Shown here one piece after another: positions 32,540 to 42,401 of a DNA stretch of 64,000 nucleotides (its first letter is position 1; each line of letters opens with the position of its first letter). A program made the position numbers and the translations under genes. A model generated the notes under the pieces. That model did not search any database. It was not told where the DNA came from and was given only the letters and a program-made list of their open reading frames with translations. The stretch comes from Peribacillus simplex NBRC 15720 = DSM 1321 (GTDB lineage Bacteria; Bacillota; Bacilli; Bacillales; DSM-1321): positions 2,560,001 to 2,624,000 of the forward strand of contig NZ_CP017704.1 in the NCBI RefSeq assembly GCF_002243645.1. The letters run 5' to 3'.

Positions 32540-32569
32540 TTGACTTCCAGTTTGGATTATTGATAAAAT
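32540..32569 (+). promoter_or_regulatory. purA promoter (sigma-A type)
   Basis: TTGACT (32540-32545) and TAAAAT (32564-32569) are 18 bases apart, placed directly downstream of the PurBox pair, so a bound repressor would adjoin the -35. Confidence 0.7.
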
Positions 32570-32584
32570 AGGTTTGTTTGATAA

Positions 32585-33928
<1,344 letters not shown>

Positions 33929-33937
33929 TTTATGAAA

Positions 33938-33970
33938 AAGGAGCTGGCTTTTTTTGCCAGCTCTTCTTTC
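33938..33970 (+). terminator. Intrinsic terminator after purA
   Basis: GAGCTGGC (33941-33948) pairs with GCCAGCTC (33956-33963) around a T-only loop, followed by TTCTTTC. Confidence 0.8.
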
Positions 33971-34090
33971 ATTATTAAGATCCATGCATTATATTTCACG
34001 TTCGGGAGGTCCTGGATACCGAATAAATGGATTGAAACAGTAGGGAAAATGAAAAAAGATAAAAAAAATTAATTTAATTTCAAAAAACTA

Positions 34091-34120
34091 TTGCCTAAAC
34101 TATATTAACCATGATATTAT
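34091..34120 (+). promoter_or_regulatory. Probable tRNA cluster promoter
   Basis: TTGCCT (34091-34096) and TATTAT (34115-34120) are spaced by 18 bases, about 90 bases before tRNA-Lys. The rest of the 33971-34208 gap is AT-rich with no gene seen. Confidence 0.55.
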
Positions 34121-34208
34121 AAAAAGCGTCGTCACAATAGAACAAGCCATTAACAAGCTGCATGGAGATGTGAAGTTCACATCCTGCAAAGAAACATTTC
34201 ATTAGAAC

Positions 34209-34284
34209 GAGCCATTAGCTCAGTTGGTAGAGCATCTGACTTTTAATCAGAGGGTCGAAGGTTCGAATCCTTCATGGCTCACCA
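34209..34284 (+). tRNA. tRNA-Lys (TTT anticodon)
   Basis: A full cloverleaf with acceptor GAGCCAT/ATGGCTC, D-loop AGCTCAGTTGGTAGAGC, anticodon TTT in CTGACTTTTAATCAG, and T-loop GGTTCGAATCC. The 3' CCA is encoded (34282-34284). First of four clustered tRNAs. Confidence 0.97.
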
Positions 34285-34292
34285 TTTTTTCC

Positions 34293-34364
34293 GGCCCATT
34301 GGTCAAGCGGTTAAGACACCGCCCTTTCACGGCGGTAACACGGGTTCGAATCCCGTATGGGTCA
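34293..34364 (+). tRNA. tRNA-Glu (TTC anticodon)
   Basis: Acceptor GGCCCAT/ATGGGTC, anticodon TTC within CCGCCCTTTCACGGCGG, T-arm CGGGTTCGAATCCCG. CCA is not encoded; the gene is followed by CTTCTT after the discriminator A. Confidence 0.96.
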
Positions 34365-34387
34365 CTTCTTTATATAAATGCTTTACT

Positions 34388-34463
34388 GGTCCCGTGGTGT
34401 AGCGGTTAACATGCCTGCCTGTCACGCAGGAGATCGCGGGTTCGATTCCCGTCGGGACCGCCA
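34388..34463 (+). tRNA. tRNA-Asp (GTC anticodon)
   Basis: Acceptor GGTCCCG/CGGGACC, anticodon GTC within CCTGCCTGTCACGCAGG, T-arm CGGGTTCGATTCCCG. CCA is encoded (34461-34463). Confidence 0.97.
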
Positions 34464-34489
34464 TTTTATTTTTTAAAAATAGAATATTT

Positions 34490-34562
34490 GGCTCAGTAGC
34501 TCAGTCGGTAGAGCAAAGGACTGAAAATCCTTGTGTCGGCGGTTCGATTCCGTCCTGAGCCA
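34490..34562 (+). tRNA. tRNA-Phe (GAA anticodon)
   Basis: Acceptor GGCTCAG/CTGAGCC, anticodon GAA within AGGACTGAAAATCCT, T-arm GGTTCGATTCC. CCA is not encoded. Last gene of the cluster, followed by a terminator. Confidence 0.97.
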
Positions 34563-34567
34563 TCCTT

Positions 34568-34599
34568 TTAAAAACGCCTTTCCTTTAGGGCGTTTTTTT
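34568..34599 (+). terminator. Intrinsic terminator of the tRNA cluster
   Basis: AAAAACGCC pairs with GGGCGTTTTT (34570-34598) with a run of seven T residues, five bases behind tRNA-Phe. Confidence 0.85.
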
Positions 34600-34602
34600 G
34601 TT

Positions 34603-34972
34603 TTGCGTCCGTTGTATTTTGAATGAAATCTTGTTAATAGATTGTTAACGATTTGTAACATACCAATTTTAACCAACTCGGCATACAACTCGCTTTTAAC
34701 CTTACTGGGCTTAGGTCCACTCCTTTTTCCGCAGTTTATTAAACTTTCCTCATTACCATATTTATTGGTACATGTTGTCACCATTTATACAGTTCTATTA
34801 CATTATGAAGTCTGTTTCTTGTTTTTTTTCTTAATATGGTAGAGTTATGAGTGATAAAAATCATTATAGAAATCAGTCATAAGCATGTGGATATTTAAAT
34901 TGGACTAATAAAACTCAAAATAAATTTGATTAGTTTCTTAATTGGTGACTGAGCCGTTAAGGAGGACAATAT
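34603..34972. other. Intergenic region before the M23 peptidase gene
   Basis: 370 bp of AT-rich DNA. No RNA, repeat or convincing small gene seen. The ribosome site AAGGAGG of the following gene lies at the end; a promoter must be here, but no well-spaced -35/-10 pair stands out. Confidence 0.45.
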
Positions 34973-36391
34973 ATGTTTAGCTTGAAAGGTAAGGGGATCA
35001 TCCTGTTGATGGTTTCCGTCATTTTAGTGCTTGCAGGAAATCGGGCAACTGCTGCTGGGCTATCGGAAACTACAACCATACATCATGTTTATCTTAATGA
35101 TGAGTTCGTCGGAAGTGTGACGGATGAAACGGAAATCGAAAAGATCGTAGCCGATAAGGTAGAAGAAGCACAGGATGATTATCCTGACTTTACATTCGAT
35201 AGGGAGTCACAGCTGACGTTTGTACCTGAAGAGGTATTCGATGAAAAGGTAAAAGAGGATGAGGCTGTTAAGGGAATTCAAGATCAGTTGAATGTGAAGG
35301 CAGAGGCGTATGAAATCGACATAGATAATCAGGCGGTCGCTTATGTTGCGTCAAAGGATGATGCCGAGGACGTTCTGAAGAAAATCACTTTATTATATGT
35401 AAATGAAGAGGAATACGCTGAATACGAATCAGGTAATAAAGATAGTGAAAAAGATGCGGATTCGTTAAAAGAGCCAGGAAGTAGAATTCTGGACATCCAG
35501 TTTTCACATCCCTTTACGTTTAAAGAGACAATGGTAAATCCGGACGAAATCAAGAGCGTCGATAAAACCCTTTCCATGATAGAAGAAGGAAAGGAAGAAA
35601 CGACGATCTATGAGGCTAAGGAAGATGAGGAACTTGAAGCCATTGCCACTAGGCATGATATGGACCTGGATCAACTGCTGGAGCTAAATCCGGGACAGGA
35701 TGAGAACAAAGGTGTTAAAGAGGGCGAGCGTCTCTATGTGACCCAGCGTACCCCCTATGTGAACGTAATGGTAGAAAGAGAAGTATTTAAGGAAGAGAGG
35801 ATTCCTTTTGAAAAGAAAGTGAAGGAGGATGACGAACTTCCTAAGGGCGAACTCATTACTGAACAAATAGGGAATGAGGGGATTCTTGCTTTCACCTATA
35901 ATGTATCTGAAACAAACGGAAAGAAAATCAGTGAAACGATCGTAAATAAGGAAGTCACGGAAAAAGCCAAAACAGAAATCACTAGAAAAGGCACGAAGGT
36001 CATTCCTTCACAGGGCAGCGGTACATATTCATGGCCTGCAGATGGGGGCTATATTTCCAGTAAGCAGGGCCAGCGCTGGGGGAAACTTCATAAAGGTATT
36101 GATATTGCCCGGCCAACCACCAGGACCATAACGGCAGCAGATAATGGGATAATCGAAACTGCCGGAAACTCCGGAGGATATGGAAATAAGATAACGATCA
36201 ATCATAATAATGGGTATAAGACAGTGTATGCCCATTTGGATTCAATAGATGTAACAGCAGGACAAAAGGTTGAAAAAGGCATGAAAATTGGTATGATGGG
36301 TTCAACAGGGCACTCGACTGGTGTCCACCTCCATTTTGAAATATATAAAAACGGGTCTCTCGTTAATCCGCTAAACTATATAAGTCAGTAA
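34973..36391 (+). CDS. Secreted LysM-G5-M23 peptidoglycan endopeptidase
   Basis: A 472-residue exported protein. An N-terminal signal segment (about 6-28, ending ATAAG) is followed by a Glu/Asp-rich region, a LysM domain (about 205-250, EELEAIATRHDMDLDQLLEL), a G5 domain (about 255-335) and a C-terminal M23 (LytM-type) zinc peptidase domain. The zinc ligands are visible in HKGIDIA and in HLHFEIY, with VYAHLD between. It probably cleaves peptide cross-links in the cell wall. It sits directly upstream of walRK, the regulator of wall hydrolases, which suggests a link to wall turnover, but it ends in its own terminator and need not be cotranscribed. Confidence 0.93.
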   Translation: MFSLKGKGIILLMVSVILVLAGNRATAAGLSETTTIHHVYLNDEFVGSVTDETEIEKIVADKVEEAQDDYPDFTFDRESQLTFVPEEVFDEKVKEDEAVKGIQDQLNVKAEAYEIDIDNQAVAYVASKDDAEDVLKKITLLYVNEEEYAEYESGNKDSEKDADSLKEPGSRILDIQFSHPFTFKETMVNPDEIKSVDKTLSMIEEGKEETTIYEAKEDEELEAIATRHDMDLDQLLELNPGQDENKGVKEGERLYVTQRTPYVNVMVEREVFKEERIPFEKKVKEDDELPKGELITEQIGNEGILAFTYNVSETNGKKISETIVNKEVTEKAKTEITRKGTKVIPSQGSGTYSWPADGGYISSKQGQRWGKLHKGIDIARPTTRTITAADNGIIETAGNSGGYGNKITINHNNGYKTVYAHLDSIDVTAGQKVEKGMKIGMMGSTGHSTGVHLHFEIYKNGSLVNPLNYISQ

Positions 36392-36397
36392 TCGCTG

Positions 36398-36432
36398 GAA
36401 GTCTTCGAAAAATATTCGAAGACTTCTTCTGC
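36398..36432 (+). terminator. Intrinsic terminator after the M23 peptidase gene
   Basis: A perfect 12-bp stem, GAAGTCTTCGAA (36398-36409) with TTCGAAGACTTC (36415-36426), followed by TTCTGCTTC, a weak T tract. Confidence 0.75.
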
Positions 36433-36670
36433 TTCATACATAGATGAGAATAATAGGAAAAAGGTGATTTAATGCCTATAAAATGATAAAGTAGAATAGA
36501 GACATTTTGCTTTCATTCCGGTGTTCAGCCCCTTTTATTGGGTATATATATATATCTTTGCTGAATTAGGTTGCCAGCTTGGTGTAAGCAGAAGGAAAAG
36601 TGAATAAGGTCCCGGATAAGGACACGGTTTTTAATAGATTCAGTTCAGTTATTAAAAAGGAGATAAGTAC

Positions 36671-37378
36671 ATGGATAAAAAGATTCTGGTAGTGGATGAC
36701 GAAAAGCCAATTGCTGATATATTACAATTCAATCTAAAAAAAGAAGGCTATGAAGTTTTTTGTGCTTATGATGGCAATGAAGCCCTCAAAATGGTAGAAG
36801 AACGGCAACCTGATTTGATTTTACTTGATATCATGCTACCGCAGCGCGACGGAATGGAAGTTTGCAGGGAAGTAAGGAAGAAGTATGAAACGCCGATCAT
36901 CATGTTAACGGCAAAAGATTCGGAGATAGATAAGGTCTTAGGATTGGAGCTTGGTGCAGACGACTATGTGACAAAGCCATTTAGTACCCGGGAAATAATT
37001 GCCCGCGTTAAGGCAAACTTAAGACGTCAGCAAGCTGTGCCGGTTCCCGATCAAGAAAATGAACCGAAGGAAATTACGATAGGAACACTTACTATCCATC
37101 CGGATGCCTATGTGGTCTCCAAGCGGGGCGATACGATTGAATTGACGCATCGCGAATTTGAGTTGCTTCATTACTTAGCGAAGCACATTGGTCAGGTCAT
37201 GACAAGGGAGCACTTATTACAAACCGTGTGGGGCTATGATTATTTTGGTGATGTACGGACGGTTGATGTAACGGTCAGACGTCTTCGTGAGAAGATTGAA
37301 GACAATCCAAGCCATCCTGGCTGGATTGTAACTAGAAGAGGGGTCGGTTATTACCTGCGTAACCCTGAACAGGAGTAG
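36671..37378 (+). CDS. walR: Response regulator WalR (YycF)
   Basis: OmpR-family regulator of the essential WalRK system, which controls cell-wall hydrolases. The 235-residue protein has a receiver domain with acidic pocket DD at residues 9-10, phospho-acceptor Asp53 (ILLDIMLP) and Lys103 region (DYVTKPFS), then a winged-helix DNA-binding domain ending [16 protein letters not shown] 36671 follows AAGGAG. walK starts five bases after its stop. First gene of walRKHIJ. Confidence 0.98.
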   Translation: MDKKILVVDDEKPIADILQFNLKKEGYEVFCAYDGNEALKMVEERQPDLILLDIMLPQRDGMEVCREVRKKYETPIIMLTAKDSEIDKVLGLELGADDYVTKPFSTREIIARVKANLRRQQAVPVPDQENEPKEITIGTLTIHPDAYVVSKRGDTIELTHREFELLHYLAKHIGQVMTREHLLQTVWGYDYFGDVRTVDVTVRRLREKIEDNPSHPGWIVTRRGVGYYLRNPEQE

Positions 37379-37383
37379 TTTCT

Positions 37384-39216
37384 ATGAAAAAGGTTGGTTT
37401 TTTTCGCTCAATTCATTTTAAATTTGTTCTGATTTATGTATTGCTCATTTTCGTAGCGATGCAAATAATCGGGGTATATTTTGTTGGGGAATTGGAAGAA
37501 AATCTTGTCGGGAACTTTACTAAATCAATAAAAGGCCACGTTAATCTGCTTACCTACAGTATTGGTGAAGAAATGGAAAAAGAGAGGGGAGAGGAAGATC
37601 CAACCCTCGAAGAAGCGATTGATACGATATTGAAAGACCGTGATAATTCATCGAATGATATTTCGGAAGTACGTGTCATCGACACCCGCAGCAGACGCGT
37701 GATTGGAACTTCAGCCCCAGGTAACCAGGATATTGTAGGGAAGAAGACAACAGAGGTCCTTATTAAGAATACGCTCATTTATGGAAAAGAAGATAATGAT
37801 ATATTTCGGGATAAGAAAACAGGCAGGCGGCTCTGGGTCCTTTCGACACCCATTGAAGCAAATGGGGAGGTCATTGGCGCCGTCTATGTAATAGCTGAGA
37901 TGGAAAATGTTTTTGAACAGATGGATGAAATCAATAGCATCTTCATGACGGGTACGGCCATCGCCTTGGTCATTACGGCCATCTTGGGGATCCTGCTCGC
38001 ACGAACGATCACTAGACCTATGTCTGATATGAGAAAGCAGGCACTGGTGATGGCAAAAGGGAATTTCTCTAGAAAAGTTAGGGTATATGGCGATGATGAA
38101 ATTGGCCAGCTTGCCGTCACTTTCAATAATTTGACCAAAAAACTTCAAGAGTCGCAATCAAGCACAGAAGGAGAGCGGCGTAAGCTGTCATCTGTCCTTG
38201 CCAATATGACGGATGGCGTAATTTCAACGGACAGGCGCGGTAGGGTGAACTTGATTAATGAACCGGCGGCACAATTATTGAATGTCTCGCGTGAAACCGT
38301 CATGAACCAACCGATCATTGAGGTTTTGGGTCTTGAAGAAGAATATAAATTTGAGGATTTACTGGAAGAGCGGGAGTCCGTAATCCTTGATTACAGCAAA
38401 AAAAATCGGCCTTTCATTTTGAGGGGGAACTTTTCGGTCATTCAAAAGGAAACGGAATTCGTTAATGGTTTGATTACTGTTTTGCATGATATTACAGAGC
38501 AGGAAAAAATCGAAAGTGAACGCAGGGAATTTGTTGCCAATGTATCACATGAACTGCGAACTCCGCTAACGACGATGAGAAGTTACCTGGAGGCATTGGC
38601 TGAAGGTGCATGGAAGGACGAGGAAATCGCTCCATCCTTTTTAAGTGTGACCCAAAATGAAACGGAGCGAATGATCAGGCTTGTTAATGATCTGTTACAG
38701 CTTTCAAAAATGGACAGTAAAGATTACAGGCTTAAAACAGGCTGGGTGAATTTCAATAAATTCTATGACCATATCATCGATCGTTTTGAAATGACGAAAA
38801 ATGATGACATCACGTTTAAGCGTGATTTGCCGAAGGAAGCTTATTTTGTGGATATTGATGAAGATAAAATTACCCAGGTTCTCTATAATGTAATCTCCAA
38901 CTCATTAAAGTACTCACCTGAAGGGGGTCAAGTGACTTTCCGCGTCAGGGCATCTGATGGCTTTATCATTGTGAGCATTACAGATCAAGGAGTGGGTATC
39001 CCGAAAAACGTCATTGATAAAATATTCGACCGCTTCTACCGTGTGGATAAAGCAAGGGCCCGTAACTTAGGCGGGACAGGGCTTGGTTTAGCGATTGCAA
39101 AAGAGATGGTCGTGGCGCATGGCGGGAAAATATGGGCGGAAAGTGTGGATGGAAAAGGAACTACCGTGTTCTTTACACTTCCTTACGAACAGGAAGAAGA
39201 GGATGATTGGTCATGA
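37384..39216 (+). CDS. walK: Sensor histidine kinase WalK (YycG)
   Basis: Partner kinase of WalR. The 610-residue membrane protein has TM1 (about 13-33), an extracellular sensor domain, TM2 (about 184-205), a HAMP domain (TITRPMSDMRKQALVMAKGN), a PAS domain (ANMTDGVISTDRRGRVNLIN), the HisKA box FVANVSHELRTPLTTMRSY with His389, and an HATPase domain (NVISNSLKYSPEGG, GGTGLGLAIAKEMV). Length and order are those of the family. The start of walH overlaps its stop. Confidence 0.98.
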   Translation: MKKVGFFRSIHFKFVLIYVLLIFVAMQIIGVYFVGELEENLVGNFTKSIKGHVNLLTYSIGEEMEKERGEEDPTLEEAIDTILKDRDNSSNDISEVRVIDTRSRRVIGTSAPGNQDIVGKKTTEVLIKNTLIYGKEDNDIFRDKKTGRRLWVLSTPIEANGEVIGAVYVIAEMENVFEQMDEINSIFMTGTAIALVITAILGILLARTITRPMSDMRKQALVMAKGNFSRKVRVYGDDEIGQLAVTFNNLTKKLQESQSSTEGERRKLSSVLANMTDGVISTDRRGRVNLINEPAAQLLNVSRETVMNQPIIEVLGLEEEYKFEDLLEERESVILDYSKKNRPFILRGNFSVIQKETEFVNGLITVLHDITEQEKIESERREFVANVSHELRTPLTTMRSYLEALAEGAWKDEEIAPSFLSVTQNETERMIRLVNDLLQLSKMDSKDYRLKTGWVNFNKFYDHIIDRFEMTKNDDITFKRDLPKEAYFVDIDEDKITQVLYNVISNSLKYSPEGGQVTFRVRASDGFIIVSITDQGVGIPKNVIDKIFDRFYRVDKARARNLGGTGLGLAIAKEMVVAHGGKIWAESVDGKGTTVFFTLPYEQEEEDDWS

Positions 39217-40544
39217 ATTTTGAACGTGCAAAAAGTATAATACTGATTATTTTGGTCGGGACAAGCATTTTTTTGACATGGAGCATTTGGACGTACGAGC
39301 CTGAGTATGATCCATTTGAACAATCGTCGGAATTTATAAAGATTAAAAGCGATGTCCAGATTGTCAGTGATGTCATTAAACCAGTCAGTATCCTTTTCCA
39401 TGGCAATGGGCAGCATTTCCAGACTTCCAATCCGGTGGAAATAAATGAAATGGAAAAAGAATTTTCGCAATGGCGTTTCAGCGGCATAAAAGAGGTATCC
39501 GTAAAAAGGCTGCAAAGGAAATTTGACGATTTTGTCCATGAAGATGGATCGATTGAAATCAAATTTTCCGATGATATTCCCATTGCCCTTTATAAAACGG
39601 TATTGAATATAAGGGATAAGGAAGTGCCTGAATTTTCGTTTGATCGAATCCTCATTAAACAAAAGGATATCAGTGGTAAAGAATCTGCCGTTTATTTTGT
39701 TTCCTACGATCAAGAGAAGATTTATCAAGGTATGGTCGACTCTAAAAAACTAAGGAATTTCATGGATTCATTTTATAGGGGTTCTTACGATGAGCACCCT
39801 GAATACACGGCCGAAACGATAAACAGCAAAAGGACGCTGTTCGTCCCGGAAAACCCAGTGGAGATCAACAGATTTGAATATTATATTGACGATTTGGATA
39901 TTGGGAACCTGAAAAATGCTTTATTTAATAATCCGAAGTATGTACGCCAGGAACCCGTTTCGGTTGGTGAGGAATACACGGATGGAACAAGACTGATGAC
40001 GGTCAATAAAGACAATTACTTAATTTCTTATATCAATCCGGCACAAAAAAGCAAGTTATTTGACAGTTCCAGTGACCTTCTGCAAAAAAGTATTGATTTC
40101 ATCAATGATAATGCTGGTTGGGAAGATAACAATTACCGCTTTGCCTATATGTCGGAGAATGAGCAACGAGTGGTATTCCGCTTATTCGTAAATGGTTATC
40201 CGGCCTTCAATGAATCCGGAATGACAGAAATCGAGCAAATTTGGGGGAAAGAAGAAATTTATAGCTATGACCGCCCGTACTTTTCACTTGACTCAGTCCT
40301 CCCATCAGAAGAATCGGGAAAAACTTTAAAAAGTGGTAGAGAAGTCTTGAATCAGTTGAAATCGAAAGATAATATCGACTTCAAAAGCGTGGAGGACATC
40401 TCGATTGGTTATAGATTGAATAAATCCCTCGATTCCAAACTTGTAACTCTAGTTACACTCGATCCCACTTGGTATTATCGTGTAGGCGATAAATGGTTTA
40501 TTGTGCCTTTTGAAGAAGGAGGCGATCAAAGTGGATTGGAATAA
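39213..40544 (+). CDS. walH: WalRK regulator WalH (YycH)
   Basis: A 443-residue protein with one N-terminal membrane helix (about 7-25, SIILIILVGTSIFLTWSIW) and a large extracellular part of the YycH fold. WalH and WalI form a membrane complex with WalK and restrain it in B. subtilis. ATG 39213 overlaps the walK stop as ATGA. The identity rests on operon position, topology and recognisable C-terminal sequence (YYRVGDKWFIV). Confidence 0.95.
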   Translation: MNFERAKSIILIILVGTSIFLTWSIWTYEPEYDPFEQSSEFIKIKSDVQIVSDVIKPVSILFHGNGQHFQTSNPVEINEMEKEFSQWRFSGIKEVSVKRLQRKFDDFVHEDGSIEIKFSDDIPIALYKTVLNIRDKEVPEFSFDRILIKQKDISGKESAVYFVSYDQEKIYQGMVDSKKLRNFMDSFYRGSYDEHPEYTAETINSKRTLFVPENPVEINRFEYYIDDLDIGNLKNALFNNPKYVRQEPVSVGEEYTDGTRLMTVNKDNYLISYINPAQKSKLFDSSSDLLQKSIDFINDNAGWEDNNYRFAYMSENEQRVVFRLFVNGYPAFNESGMTEIEQIWGKEEIYSYDRPYFSLDSVLPSEESGKTLKSGREVLNQLKSKDNIDFKSVEDISIGYRLNKSLDSKLVTLVTLDPTWYYRVGDKWFIVPFEEGGDQSGLE

Positions 40545-41328
40545 TACAAAGTCGATATTCATCATGGTTTTCTTCACTTTGAATATTTTTCTTCTTTATC
40601 AATTCCTGGAAAAGATTAATGACTCCCAATTAGAAAGCTTTACGGAGCCCCTTACGGATGAACTTTTGAAAGAAGATGAGATTTCAATAGAAACCCCACT
40701 TCCGAAACAAAAGTTGAAGGATCAATTCCTGATTGCCCAAAGCAAGACTTTCGAGAAGAAAGATATACAGCACCTAAAGAATCAAAAAGCAAAAATCATC
40801 GATGATAAGAAGCTTGTGGGTACATTTAAGATACCGGTTGGCATGAAACCGGAAATTAATGCTGCAGACCTTGATATATTCCTGAAGGAGTATATATTAA
40901 ATGGAAGCGAGTATCATTTTTGGAGCTATGATGAAATCAGCCAGACCATCATCTGCTATCAAGTGGCAGATAAAAAGATGTTTTATAATAATAGTAAGGG
41001 GAAGGTCACTTTATATCTGAACAAGAAGGGTGAAATCGTTTCCTATGAACAGATGTATTTAGAGGGGATCGAAAAATTCAATAAACCTAAAGAATTGGTA
41101 TCTGCTTTAACTGCTATTGGAGCATTGTATGATAATGGTGATATTTATCCCAAAAGCAAAGTCACGAATGTAAAATTGGGTTTTTACAATTCGCTGCAGA
41201 CGACATCTGTGTCACATTTACTTGTGCCAACATGGTGGGTGGTCATTGATGACAAAACGGATCTCTTTGTGAACGCTTTTGATGGAGAGGTCATTGAATT
41301 GAATACAGAAGAAAAAATACTGGAGTGA
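40531..41328 (+). CDS. walI: WalRK regulator WalI (YycI)
   Basis: A 265-residue protein with an N-terminal membrane helix (about 7-24) and an extracellular YycI domain; second part of the WalH-WalI restraint complex. The GTG at 40531 (AAGGAGG upstream) gives MDWNNTKSIFIMVFFTLNIF, aligned with the start known in B. subtilis; an ATG at 40501 would precede the ribosome site. It overlaps walH by 14 bp. The end contains LLVPTWWVVIDD, a conserved stretch. Confidence 0.95.
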   Translation: MDWNNTKSIFIMVFFTLNIFLLYQFLEKINDSQLESFTEPLTDELLKEDEISIETPLPKQKLKDQFLIAQSKTFEKKDIQHLKNQKAKIIDDKKLVGTFKIPVGMKPEINAADLDIFLKEYILNGSEYHFWSYDEISQTIICYQVADKKMFYNNSKGKVTLYLNKKGEIVSYEQMYLEGIEKFNKPKELVSALTAIGALYDNGDIYPKSKVTNVKLGFYNSLQTTSVSHLLVPTWWVVIDDKTDLFVNAFDGEVIELNTEEKILE

Positions 41329-41334
41329 GTATAG

Positions 41335-42129
41335 ATGACAATGCATTTTAGTGTTCTCGCAAGCGGGAGTACAGGAAATGCCTTTTTCGTGGAAACGGAG
41401 GATCAATCATTCCTTGTCGATGCCGGATTAAGCGGTAAAGCCCTGGAAGCATTGTTTCAGGATATAGGCCGTGATATGTCGAAGCTATCCGGTATCCTTG
41501 TTACCCATGAACACAGCGACCATATTAAAGGTCTTGGCGTGGTTGCCAGAAAACATAAACTCCCGATATATGCGAATGCAAAAACATGGAATGCCATGGA
41601 TCGATCAATCGGTGAAATTGCAACCGACCAAAAATTCATATTTGAAATGGAACAGGTCAAAACGTTCGGCAGTCTTGATATAGAATCTTTTGGCGTTTCA
41701 CATGATGCGGCAGAGCCGATGTTTTACGTCTTTCATCATGAAGATAAGAAACTTGTGGTCATTACCGATACGGGGTACGTAAGTGATCGGATGAAAGGAA
41801 TCATCTCGAATGCCGATGCTTATGTATTTGAAAGTAACCATGATGTGTCTATGCTGAGGATGGGAAAATATCCATGGAGCATCAAGCGCCGGATTTTAAG
41901 TGATGTCGGACATGTTTGTAATGAAGACGCTGCCCTTGCAATGAGTGAAGTGGCCGGTGATAAGACCAAGCGGATTTACTTGGCCCACTTAAGCCTTGAT
42001 AACAATATGAAGGATCTAGCAAGAATGTCGGTGGAACAGACGTTAAAGACAAAGGGGATCATCGTTGGTGAACAATTTTCCTTATATGATACTGACCCGA
42101 AAAGACCAACGGAACTTGTTACGTTATAA
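41335..42129 (+). CDS. walJ: Metallo-beta-lactamase-fold protein WalJ (YycJ)
   Basis: A 264-residue MBL-fold enzyme with the metal motif [11 protein letters not shown] (HxHxDH) and later ligands in ITDTGYVSD and AHLSLDNN. Homologues are 5'-3' exonucleases, and B. subtilis YycJ has been placed in mismatch repair. It begins [20 protein letters not shown], a pattern shared across Firmicutes. It lies six bases behind walI and ends the core wal operon with a terminator. Confidence 0.96.
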   Translation: MTMHFSVLASGSTGNAFFVETEDQSFLVDAGLSGKALEALFQDIGRDMSKLSGILVTHEHSDHIKGLGVVARKHKLPIYANAKTWNAMDRSIGEIATDQKFIFEMEQVKTFGSLDIESFGVSHDAAEPMFYVFHHEDKKLVVITDTGYVSDRMKGIISNADAYVFESNHDVSMLRMGKYPWSIKRRILSDVGHVCNEDAALAMSEVAGDKTKRIYLAHLSLDNNMKDLARMSVEQTLKTKGIIVGEQFSLYDTDPKRPTELVTL

Positions 42130-42131
42130 AT

Positions 42132-42176
42132 AAAAGGAATGGATGAGGGATACCTTGTTCATTCCTTTTTATTTTT
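42132..42176 (+). terminator. Intrinsic terminator after walJ
   Basis: AAAAGGAATG (42132-42141) pairs with CATTCCTTTT (42160-42169), then TATTTTTT. The loop is long (18 bases). Confidence 0.75.
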
Positions 42177-42401
42177 TAAAATTTCTATTCGTAAGTTACG
42201 AATCGGATTAAAAGGGGTATCGTTTGGTTAGAACTGTATAGGTAAAAGGAAAATGGCTGTATACTAGCCAATTTTAAGTTTTCCCTTAAATAAAAGCATG
42301 CATTTTTTTAGAAAAAATCCGGTAATTGAGTATAATTGAGGGAGGATACCAAACAATAGAATTGCTATAATTCATTCCTAAAATGAGAGGATGGGGCGGT
42401 C

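Noticed and set aside
34224..34409. 61-codon open frame on the plus strand across tRNA-Lys and tRNA-Glu
   Set aside because: It is a read through tRNA sequences and has no start signal; the tRNAs explain the DNA.
34473..34784. 103-codon open frame on the minus strand across tRNA-Phe
   Set aside because: Its C-terminal part is an antisense translation of the tRNA-Phe gene and terminator, a common false gene; no ribosome site or family similarity.
38284..38297. parS-like GTCTCGCGTGAAAC inside walK
   Set aside because: Two mismatches in the core palindrome, both in one half; unlikely to load ParB.
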